Of a stretch of DNA of 64,000 nucleotides, positions 1 to 8,713 are shown piece after piece (positions within the stretch are counted from its first letter, which is position 1; every line of letters begins with the position of its first letter). This stretch comes from Amphibalanus amphitrite. Its lineage: Eukaryota > Arthropoda > Thecostraca > Balanomorpha > Balanidae. The translations under genes were made by a program, and so were the position numbers. The notes beneath the pieces are model-generated. The model was not told the origin of the DNA and ran no database searches. It was given only the letters and a program-made list of their open reading frames with translations. Location: assembly GCF_019059575.1 (NCBI RefSeq), contig NW_024882870.1, positions 1-64,000 on the forward strand, given 5' to 3'.

Positions 1-339
1 GCAAGCATTTGGGTGGATGGTTATTTACATCCTACAATCTGTCACACTTTATACCTATAAATGTTCGCCATTGCTCCTTTCCCACTCTTTTTGGGCCTTA
101 TGTGACTGACAGTATTCCACTCTTATCCCCCTTTTGGGTGAGGAATTTCCCCCTCCAGTACCCAAGCGAAAATACAATTTGGGACATTGTCCTGACAGGC
201 CATTAGCTAAGCTAAGCCCTGCCTTTTTGACCGCGGGAGCCGCGGCAGTCGCAGACACTTTAACAGGGCCCGAACGGCTGGCAGCCCCAGACGTTCAAAC
301 CCGGACCCCGTCCGATTACCCCCCTCCCGCACCGGCTAC
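1..339 (-). other. intron of the RPC8-like gene, partial
   Basis: Sequence downstream (minus strand) of the RPC8-like exon, beginning with a GT donor at 339-338. No coding similarity is seen here. The remaining exons of the gene (about 120 more residues in the family) would lie beyond the left edge of the window. Confidence 0.6.
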
Positions 340-612
340 CTTGCACTCCGTCGCTGCTGCAGCTCTTGATTCTCCCTGTGAGCACCTCGTCGACGTACGG
401 CCGGAACACCACGTACCGGAACGTGGTGCGACTGTGCGAGGCGCCGTCTCCGGGCAGGATGAACGACTCCTCCAGTTTCACAATGTCGTGCAGCGCGATA
501 CACAGGCCCACCGAGTACAGGACGCGGTTGGAGAGCTTGCGGTTCAGCTCCTCGGTGATGGCCTGTCGCCTCGGTCAGCGGTTTGTTGAACTACCATGGA
601 GGGATGCGCACC

Positions 613-3375
613 AATGATCTTAAAGTGTTGTGCATAACCGAATCCCACTTGACAGCATCCATCCTCAGTTCAGCTATAGCTATTCCTCACTTCAACCTGC
701 TAAGGAATGATGTTCAGGGTAGAGTGCACAAGCATGGCGTTTGTGCCTATGTTCATGAGGATATTCTAGTGGACTGTGTGGTTTCCCCAATGAGTAATGT
801 TCTTTTCTTTCGTTTAGCAAAGCAGGATGTCTACATCCTAGTAGTGTATAGACCTCCATCATATTCAGACTATGAGAACGAGGCTTTAGCCCATGCATTG
901 GAAGAGTTAGTTTGTGGAAAGGAAGTAATTGTTGTTGGAGATTTTAATCTTCCTAACATTCATTGGAAGTCTAACAAAGAGCTCCCATCCCTCATGGTTC
1001 CACCATTAGAATCTATGTTTTTGAATGTCTTTATCGCTCTGGGACTGACCCAATGGGTAGTCGAGCCAACGTTTCCGAGTTCAGGAAATACCCTCGATCT
1101 TCTGCTAACCTCCAATGACGACCAAATCGGAAATGTTACGGTCCTCCCTCCACTGCCTTCTTGTGATCATTGTCCGGTTTTGTTTGAATTCGTGTTTCAA
1201 GGTGACTTTGTTTCTGATTCGTCCCCAGGAGCCTCAAGGTATGATTGGCACAAAGGCAATTATGACAGGCTAAACGACCTAATAGCTATGATTGACTGGG
1301 ATTTCGAATTTGATTATCTTAGTGTCTCCACTGCTGTCGACAAGTTCACTGAGACCCTGACCTCCCTGGTTGCTCAGTGTATTCCCCTGAAGACTGCTCG
1401 CAAGGATAAGCCACCATGGAGAACCAGGCCTCCGAGAGGACTGTTGCGTCGTAGACAGGAGGCATGGGAGGGTTATAAAAGAGCCAGATTACATTGTGGT
1501 CGTAAATCGGTTGTAGCCCTTGAAGCATATTCTGCTTTTGCTGCTGTTAACAAAAGTGTGCATAGTTTCGAGGCAAAATCTCAGGCAGACTATGAACACA
1601 GTCTCATTGATAGGTTTAAAGAGAATCCCAAGCTGTTACACTCATATGTGCGCTCAAAAAAGTCTGTTCCGTCCTCCGTGGGTCCCCTGAAGCTTTCAAA
1701 TGGAAAACTTTGTTCTGATCTCGCAGCCATGAGTGAATGCTTGGCTTCATCATTTGCAGCTGTTTTTTGTCAGAATGTCCCATCTCTTCAAGAACCACAT
1801 CAGTTGTATGAAGGTCACATTGATATGTTACACCTGTCTATTGACGTGGTGAAATCCGAGCTTTTATCCCTCGATGTCAATGCTGCTATGGGTCCCGATG
1901 GTATCCACCCTATGGTGCTCAGGAGATGTAGTGAATCCTTGGCCTATCCGCTCTTTGTGATTTTCTCCAAGTCACTCGAGGAAGGGACAGTTCCTGTGGC
2001 TTGGAAGAACTCCACCATTATCCCTATTTTTAAAAAGGGGCATCGTTTCGAGCCACTTAATTATAGACCAGTGAGCCTTACCCCTGTTTGCTGCAAAACC
2101 CTGGAACGCATCATTACTAGCCACTTGCGGCTCTATCTAGAGGACAATGACCTTCTTTCTGATCATCAGTTTGGGTTTCGCCAAGGGAGATCCACTGCAG
2201 AGCAACTTCTTTTGGCTTACGACGAGATCGCGGACCTAATGGATTCTGGGTATGTTGTGGACTTAGTGTTGTTCGATTACAGTAAGGCTTTTGATATTGT
2301 TTGCCACAAAGTCCTGTTAACGAAGCTCCAGTCTCTTGGCATTACCGGTCAGCTCTTAACATGGATAGCATCATTCCTATCTGACAGGGAGATGAGAGTG
2401 TCTGTTAGCGGACATCTCAGTGGCCCCAGACCTGTCCACAGTGGTGTGCCTCAGGGTTCGGTCTTGGGACCGCTACTTTTTTTGGTCTATATAAATCACA
2501 TTGGCTCCAAATTGATATCAAAGTACAAGATATTTGCAGATGACCTCAAGATTTATTCCGGTGTGAAGTATCCTCGCGGACATTGCCCGACTGTGATTCC
2601 ATCTGTTCAGAATGATATAGACTTGTTGGTCAATACGTCTGTATCATGGGGTCTCAAGATTAACAGAGAGAAATGTGCGGTCCTGCGTTTCTCGAAAGGC
2701 TTTAAGGACCTGGTGCCACCTTCATACTCCCTCGAGGGTAGTCCCCTTCCTATCTGTGACTCACACGGTGACCTTGGTGTCCTGGTGGACACAAGGCTTA
2801 GATTTCACGAACACATCGGATCTGTTGCACACAAAGCGTCTGGTTTATGTTACAGTTTTCTTAAGTCAACTGTCTGCCGCTCATCTGATTTCATGTTGTT
2901 CCTCTTTAAAACTCACATAAGACCACTGATAGAGTATGCTTCATGCGTGTGGAACACTGGTTACAAGGGCGATATGGTTAAACTGGAACGTGTGCTAAGG
3001 ATGTGGTCTAGACATATAGATGATTTGCAGAATCTGAGTTATGAGGAGCGTCTGCGAAAACTTGATATGTATTCAGTCGCAGGAAGGCTTCTGCGCGCAG
3101 ACTTAATCCAATATTGGAAAATATTTAATGGTAAAAGTCATATAAAACCTGAGACGTTTTTCTCTCGTCAATTACACGGCTGCACTCGAGGCCATTGTTA
3201 CAAGATACGCGTGCCACATGTTACACTAGATGTTCGTCGTCGCTCTTTCTCCATCCGATGTATACACATCTGGAACGGCCTCCCAGAAAACGTTGTGACC
3301 GCACCTGACTTAACTAGCTTTAAGAGGGCCTTGGCCGATGCGATTCGTGACCAACTGTACCAGCCTGCGGAGTAG
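613..3375 (+). CDS. LINE ORF2: endonuclease-reverse transcriptase, N-terminally truncated
   Basis: Open frame of about 920 codons to the TAG at 3373-3375. Order of domains: an APE-type endonuclease missing its first strand (it starts at NDLKVLCITESHL; later VVYRPPS, VVGDFNLPNIHW and the SCDHCPV block), a linker with PPWRTR, then the reverse transcriptase from about 1880 to 2750. Visible RT motifs are AAMGPDGIHP, NYRPVSLTP, QFGFRQGRST, LFDYSKAFD, GVPQGSVLGPLLF and the catalytic FADD (2532-2543). A C-terminal thumb-like region has WNTGYKGD and RMWSRHI. No stop or frameshift is present, so the insertion is young. Translation could start at an ATG at 604, which is supplied by the host exon, but no functional start is expected in a truncated copy. 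The activity is target-primed reverse transcription of its own RNA. Confidence 0.9.
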   Translation, partial: NDLKVLCITESHLTASILSSAIAIPHFNLLRNDVQGRVHKHGVCAYVHEDILVDCVVSPMSNVLFFRLAKQDVYILVVYRPPSYSDYENEALAHALEELVCGKEVIVVGDFNLPNIHWKSNKELPSLMVPPLESMFLNVFIALGLTQWVVEPTFPSSGNTLDLLLTSNDDQIGNVTVLPPLPSCDHCPVLFEFVFQGDFVSDSSPGASRYDWHKGNYDRLNDLIAMIDWDFEFDYLSVSTAVDKFTETLTSLVAQCIPLKTARKDKPPWRTRPPRGLLRRRQEAWEGYKRARLHCGRKSVVALEAYSAFAAVNKSVHSFEAKSQADYEHSLIDRFKENPKLLHSYVRSKKSVPSSVGPLKLSNGKLCSDLAAMSECLASSFAAVFCQNVPSLQEPHQLYEGHIDMLHLSIDVVKSELLSLDVNAAMGPDGIHPMVLRRCSESLAYPLFVIFSKSLEEGTVPVAWKNSTIIPIFKKGHRFEPLNYRPVSLTPVCCKTLERIITSHLRLYLEDNDLLSDHQFGFRQGRSTAEQLLLAYDEIADLMDSGYVVDLVLFDYSKAFDIVCHKVLLTKLQSLGITGQLLTWIASFLSDREMRVSVSGHLSGPRPVHSGVPQGSVLGPLLFLVYINHIGSKLISKYKIFADDLKIYSGVKYPRGHCPTVIPSVQNDIDLLVNTSVSWGLKINREKCAVLRFSKGFKDLVPPSYSLEGSPLPICDSHGDLGVLVDTRLRFHEHIGSVAHKASGLCYSFLKSTVCRSSDFMLFLFKTHIRPLIEYASCVWNTGYKGDMVKLERVLRMWSRHIDDLQNLSYEERLRKLDMYSVAGRLLRADLIQYWKIFNGKSHIKPETFFSRQLHGCTRGHCYKIRVPHVTLDVRRRSFSIRCIHIWNGLPENVVTAPDLTSFKRALADAIRDQLYQPAE

Positions 3376-3572
3376 TTGATGATGAGCAACTTCGTGTCAA
3401 ATATTCTTGATTCACATGTATTTTTTCGTATGAGCTATTTATGTGGATGCTATAACTCCAGTTGCTATGTAACCCCTCTATACTCGCGAATTCTTATCTC
3501 AACTGGCGCATCCTTTGATCCTGGGTTCCCTTGCCTTGACTATCCTTAAGGCTGTCAGGCTTGGTGAACCCT

Positions 3573-3601
3573 ACCAGGTGAGAATACCAGGTGAGAATAC
3601 C
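3573..3601 (+). repeat. LINE 3' tail, two 13-bp units
   Basis: The unit ACCAGGTGAGAAT occurs at 3573-3585 and 3586-3598, then ACC at the junction with the RPC8 exon. A short tandem repeat at the 3' end is typical of CR1/L2-like LINEs. Confidence 0.75.
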
Positions 3602-3689
3602 ACGTCATGCAGTTTGGCTAGGATGAACATGATGCCGCTGATGTGAAGACAGGAAGACTGCAGAGGAAAAGGCATACATGAACATAAAT

Positions 3690-6600
3690 CAGTTGGTGAC
3701 ATACCAGGGAAATAAGCTAAAATTAGAGCACTCTATTTATTGCTCCTGCCCCATGTTGAAGAGATACCCCTAAAAGCGTGATCTTTTATCGGCCCTTACG
3801 CAGCAAGGCAGTAATTCTCAGACCGGTGGATGGTATCAATAGTAAGAGAATGCGTCAAGGATTAACATGAATTAATTAAAATAACATTAAAATGTTAATT
3901 AAGCGTGGAAATTAGTCCCAAACATAAGCTAATTATTGCTCCTACCTCGGCGACGGCGCTCCCCGCAGTCGGCGGAGAAGCTAAAATAAAAGCCACCATC
4001 CTCCTCCGTAAGTCAATTTTAGAGCGGCCGAGTGGGACGATGCGGGGCCACCAAACTGAGGTGAGACGTGGCTAGTAATTGCAAACCGCCATAGAAATCA
4101 ATATCTTAAGACGTACAATATGGGATGATTACTCTGAAGCTGGAGTGAAAGCATGAGTAGATTGCAAGAAACGAAATGCATAGATTGGTTGAATTATGTA
4201 CAATAGGCACAGCTCAGATGAAGCCATTTCTATGATGTTGACATATGACATAACCCTTCCTCTCCTCACCTATGACCTAAGTGCATTGGCAGTTACCGGC
4301 ATAGTTTTTGAGCACGAGTGCAATTCGCCATCGGACCGCAATACATGTTGCTAGGCTGCTGCAATTACAACGAACATACGAATACTGCCTTCATTTGTAG
4401 ACGTTTGTTTTTTAGGCGGTCTTTGACGTGCAAGGGGGCATACCTGTCGACAACTTGAGTTTCTCCGAATTTCAAAAACTCCCAGAATTTCAATTCCTTA
4501 TGCACTGTTGTAGGTACAGCTATGTTCACAAGTTTTCGTTTCCTCCTGTTCTAAAAAGGATGATATTTGTCGATTTCGTGCGTCGCTGATAGGAGGGTGC
4601 GTTTAATGATTAGGCCCAACGCTTTCTGCATCCGCGAGTACCTTCAAAAGGGAACAACAGTTTCCATTTATTACACTATGGGACATGTGACAAAATGACC
4701 ACTGGAACACGCATGAAACGGAGCTCATATTCCTAAAAATGTCTACAATCACTTCTTTTCTGACACTATTAGCAAATACCATCTCAAGTTAGGTGGTTGA
4801 CAGACAGTCAATGGAGATCTGGGGAGACTGAGTGATGCCAATTCACCACTTAACTGATAATGAGGGCCGAGGGAAGAGAAACATGCAACATGCACAACTG
4901 ACAACTTGACAAGTGACAAAACACTACCACTATTGCGCAGTGCACAACCAAATTACAGCAGCCAGCCCAAAAATGCTTTTGGTGGCTAATTGCAAAACAA
5001 GTCACTAATAAATGTCTTAGTTGCAGCTGAACACTGCACAATAATCACACTGTTCACACATTGAGTGAGATGCCACAGGTGGTTTGAATCACACTTTGGT
5101 TCAACTGCAAATCTGAAGTGTTGTCATGAGGTTCATGCCTCCATGATCACAGCACTTTGGTTGTGGTTGACATAACACTTGTAGTCTGCAGAGTTCCACA
5201 TAAACTGCAGACACCTCATCTGGTGGTCTTCATGTTGCTCAACTTCTTCAGGAGGCAAATGTCGACCACCCAGCGGAAGCATGGTCCTGCAGAAAAGAAA
5301 GGTAATGCATAAGGTACAAACATTATCTGCTGAAACAGCTCCTTCTGTTGGCTGTTATTAAACTTTTAACATAGGTAACATAACAACATGTATTCTATGT
5401 ATATTACATTTGTTGAAGTAAAATACTGCCGGCTATTTCAAAACCAGAAAATGAAATTATATTGTGGCATAATTCACCTGCTCAGCTATCAGTATCAAAT
5501 AATAATTAATTTAATATTTGGCATATTCTATATAACACATTCATAGAATATTCTACTTCACGTCACAAGGACTCACAGTCTTTCTGTTGGGTGTTTGATT
5601 GACGCATTAACTAAGTTTGTCTTAGGTTTTATTATTGCAAAAAATTCATATTGCATTATTGTATCAAAATACTGCCAGCAATAACAAAACAAGAACATGA
5701 AATGCCAATGAGCAAGCCGCCTTTCCTTAAAATGGATTACTTTGAAAGGAATTTTAGTTTCTTTTAAGGAAAAGGAGAAATGATTATCAGGTAATTATCA
5801 GAAAACCACTCAACCAGCAAGTGGCTGGGTGGTTTCACAGCAAACATCAAGCCAAAACATATGCTTACATCTATCTAACAATTGAGCCATTTGACTACTA
5901 CAAGGATATGTGAGCAAAATAAGAATCCAATTATCCAATGTTGACTTCCTTGCAAAGTTTATGCCTTATTTTATGAAAATGTGTCACTAGAATATGATAC
6001 TTATCATCGAATATTATTTAATTTACGATTTATTTCGATCGGAATGCACATGGAGTCCCGCGCCATTTTCGTCGACGATGAATATGATCGTGTTTCATGA
6101 AGAGATAAGGGGTTTCAATGGTCTTTCAAAGCAATAATTTGATGCAAAAATTTGTAGGAAATAATATGAAGCTGGTTCAAATGGCCATCAACCATTTAAA
6201 ACACCAAAAATACTCACAACTCCGTCCCGACGACCACGCAGCACCCCGCACGCCACACTACTGGCACAATGCCAAAACTGTTGTCACAGCGGAAATGTTT
6301 TTTTTCTCGATTGCAATTGTGGAATTATTTATTAAACAGAAGATGATCTTTCCGAAAAACCGACTGATTTCATACACAGATGCATGGAAAATAAAAAAAT
6401 CCCGGTAAGTTTATTTGTATTGTTTTGTCGATTTTGACATGCTCCTAGTTTGCAGCCATATTTCGATATGTTCTACAGGGAGTTCAGAATTATTTCAGGA
6501 CCAACCTTTTCCTCATTCATTTTCCCGTCGATCATGAAATTTTTAGAGCGGAACAATTGGTTTCCAGGCGGTCCGAGCGGTTTTCGTGAGAAGGGTGCAA

Positions 6601-6727
6601 AAATCGGCGTCATTTTTAGAGCCTCGACACCAGCTCAACACAGGACCCTATGGGAGACGGTGAAGTAGCGGGAGCAATAAATAGAGTGCTCTAATTTTAG
6701 CTTATTTCCCTGGTGTGTCACCGACTG
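3690..6727. mobile_element. 3-kb DNA transposon with 57-bp TIRs
   Basis: The left end (3690-3746) and the reverse complement of the right end (6671-6727) agree over about 57 bases, with only a few differences. Both start CAGTYGGTGACA and end TTTATTGCTCC. AAAT flanks both sides (3686-3689 and 6728-6731), consistent with a 4-bp TSD. A degenerate piece of the TIR recurs at about 3925-3950. The interior is AT-rich and its two short open frames (6118-6408 and 6450-6668) match nothing recognised, so this looks non-autonomous or too decayed to classify. A superfamily with 4-bp TSDs (Sola, CMC) would fit but is not shown. Confidence 0.8.
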
Positions 6728-7451
6728 AAATTAGCAGTTACAATAGGGCGAGAGTAGTTTTATTTGAGATAAGCAAACAACATTATGTTAGCTTTTGTTT
6801 TGAACAGACGAGCAGAACAACAGGTAAATAATAAGTAATGCTTTGTTAAAATGGATGAACTACTTATTGCATATCAACAGTGGCCTGTGGGAAACATTTA
6901 AATGATTTAAGATAAGATAATTAAGAAAGGTCAAGGTTACCGCTGCATTTATTTGTTGATTTACTCACTTGTTGGGGGAACAATTCAACAAAATCCAAAC
7001 ATAACACAATCATTAAAAAAAAAATGTCAAAACGAACAAGATACAACCAACGATATTCCAAAATAAAAGTAAAAACAATAAAATCTAACACGGTCAACAC
7101 ACGTGGCGAAGAAATGTTGACTGCGCCAGTTATGTATTTTATCAGTCAGATTCGTCTCATATGGCAGCAACATATAGAGGGATATGGACACGACTTTTCT
7201 GAAACACTGGCAACGGGAGTAGAAGTAATCTTGGGCAACGGCGCAGGCACGCTTTCATTGACATCCTTTATGAAAGGAACACGCCACGGTCTGTTGTAAA
7301 ATGCTAAAAAAGGGCCTCGAAATAGCTCCGTAAAATTTGGTTGGATTATCTAAGGTTGTTTTGTTTTTCAGGCTCATGCTCCCGCGGCATGAAGAATATA
7401 CGTCGACAACGTAAAACCAACAATCCAGCGGCCTATAAATAAATCGCACTG
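6728..7451. other. intergenic, no gene recognised
   Basis: AT-rich sequence. An open frame at 7024-7299 (91 codons) has no recognisable domain and a poly-A run directly upstream. Nothing else is supported here. Confidence 0.5.
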
Positions 7452-7457
7452 TTTATT
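7452..7457 (-). other. candidate poly(A) signal for the ATF7IP-like gene
   Basis: AATAAA on the minus strand, about 1.15 kb past the stop codon of the ATF7IP-like gene. A plus-strand AATAAA lies within 20 bases, so transcripts from both sides could end here. Other minus-strand signals exist (for example near 7531). Confidence 0.3.
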
Positions 7458-7922
7458 GATGTATTGTGTCACAAGAACAAACCACAGAGGAGGATCTTCA
7501 CAGTCGCGCGCGGAGGTCAAGTTTATTCATTACCCCTGTCCGACCACCCCTCCCCCTACAGCTCCTGCCTCCCCTTTGCAGTTCCAAGACAGGGCGCGCT
7601 ACTGCTCAATTACAGTAGATGGCCTGCGATCAGCAGCACACTGCCCCACAACGGCACACCGTCAGAACGAGAACATAACGATACGGTTTGCTGTCACGTC
7701 ATTTTGACTCTAGGTCTGACGCCACGCAGAGCCTCACAGAGAACTTCTTGCATCAGGAGGAGGTGCTCGTTCGCCAGTCATTCTCACATCGCTAATGCGT
7801 TGGTGCGCTGACACGACCAATAAAACACAGGCCTCAAGTGCAAACCAATTCACTCTCGCCCTCGGCCCGACCACCCATACACAACGAAACGCATTAGCTA
7901 ATAACATACGAAATACGGCACC

Positions 7923-8015
7923 GCACTGAACTGCTTTAGATGGCGCTGTAGTCGCACTGAACTAGTACAGGTGGCGCTGTGGTCGCACTAACATCCTACA
8001 GATGGCGCTGCGATC
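7923..8015 (+). repeat. three 31-bp tandem units, each with a CTCF-like core
   Basis: Units 7923-7953, 7954-7984 and 7985-8015 each begin GCACT and contain AGATGGCGCTG, AGGTGGCGCTG and AGATGGCGCTG respectively. AGRTGGCGC matches the core of the CTCF motif. The units differ at several bases outside the core, so the core is the better conserved part. It lies 0.6 kb past the ATF7IP-like stop codon, between it and the upstream transposon. Confidence 0.7.
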
Positions 8016-8608
8016 GCCCCTGCCCGGCGCCCCATCCGCCTGGAACGCACACCGATCCTACGTCGAAACCGAGGCAAGGATAGACACCGTGCCACATTCG
8101 TCCCACCGCACCGCGTAATTTGTAACGCCGCATACAGCGCGCGTGCCGCACTGGCCAAAGATACTTCGGTTTTGACACGCATCTAAGGTGTCAAAGCCAT
8201 TTCAAAACAGGCGCGAAATGCACAGGGGGTGAACAAGAAAGCATTTTGATTTTGGATATCATCTGCACCACCTAGCATGTTCTCAGGATAATATAGTCAG
8301 GCGAGCTTTACCCCACATACGAGGCAGGCGGAATGCAACCAGACTGAGCTCTGGTGGCAGGACGATTAAGAAAATTTTGGATGAAAATACATCGACGAAC
8401 AAACGTAGAAGGAAGGAGGGGAAATCATGAAGGGAAACATCAGAAGAACCATTAAGAGCAGCACATGGGAAAATATCAGCTAGAGGCAAGGTATTTGGAC
8501 AACGCCATAGGTGACACCCGACGTCCAGATTTAGTAGCAGACGCCGAATCAGTTGACGGGCAGTGACAAGCCTGGCGGCGGCGGCGGCGGCGGCGGCGAT
8601 CTCAGCGG

Positions 8609-8713
8609 CTAGGATCCGATCAGGGCGATCGAGCTGGGGTTGGAGAAGGGCCCTCTCCGGCGGAAGCTATCCTCGGCGCGCACGGCAAAGTGGTACTTGT
8701 GGCCCTCCTGGAA
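8609..8713 (-). CDS. ATF7IP: ATF7IP-like exon 12 (FN3 end and stop)
   Basis: Encodes FQEGHKYHFAVRAEDSFRR and RGPFSNPSSIALIGS, then TAG. FAVRA and GPFSNP are the family's closing FN3 strands. A (CGG)n run (about 8572-8597) lies in the 3' UTR immediately after the stop. Confidence 0.95.
   Translation of the reverse strand, partial: FQEGHKYHFAVRAEDSFRRRGPFSNPSSIALIGS

Larger units (their letters stand above)
610..3601 (+). mobile_element. 5'-truncated non-LTR retrotransposon (CR1/L2-like LINE)
   Basis: The left junction falls inside the RPC8 codon series at 610-612 (ACC), and the same ACC recurs at the right junction, 3599-3601. This is either a 3-bp target duplication or part of the tail repeat. 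The element starts inside the endonuclease domain, so it is 5' truncated. It has a 3' UTR of about 220 bases and ends in tandem 13-bp units rather than poly(A). Short-repeat tails are characteristic of CR1/L2-type elements, which is the reason for preferring that clade over Jockey. Clade assignment is tentative. Confidence 0.88.
340..3637 (-). pseudogene. POLR3H: RNA polymerase III subunit RPC8-like gene, 5' exon, disrupted
   Basis: RPC8 is the Pol III stalk subunit (Rpb7 homologue) that pairs with RPC9 in transcription initiation in the nucleus. On the minus strand 3630-3601 encodes MFILAKLHDV, followed by 611-340, which encodes [14 protein letters not shown], then ITEELNRKL, the [15 protein letters not shown] block and the [23 protein letters not shown] and [10 protein letters not shown] blocks. 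This order matches the RPC8 N-terminus, ending at a phase-1 GT donor (339-338). A polypyrimidine tract and AG acceptor precede the start (3639-3638), so this is an intron-bearing locus, not a retrocopy. Three lesions are visible: a 3-kb LINE between codons 10 and 11, TAG where the family has Gln after PPW, and 7 extra bases before ITEEL. The rest of the exon is well conserved, so decay looks recent. An allelic or assembly explanation remains possible. Confidence 0.82.

Noticed and set aside
134-589. Plus-strand open frame of 151 codons
   Set aside because: It is the antisense shadow of the conserved RPC8-like exon on the minus strand.
583-612. Start of the LINE frame at a TTG at 583 or ATG at 604
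   Set aside because: These bases belong to the disrupted RPC8 exon on the other strand. The element begins at about 610-613 and is 5' truncated.
6118-6668. Transposase frames in the 3-kb TIR element
   Set aside because: Neither short frame shows a DDE/D triad or any domain that can be recognised.
7456-7811. Overlapping plus-strand frames as a gene or LTR-element remnant
   Set aside because: No domain, no LTR pair and no primer-binding site could be seen.
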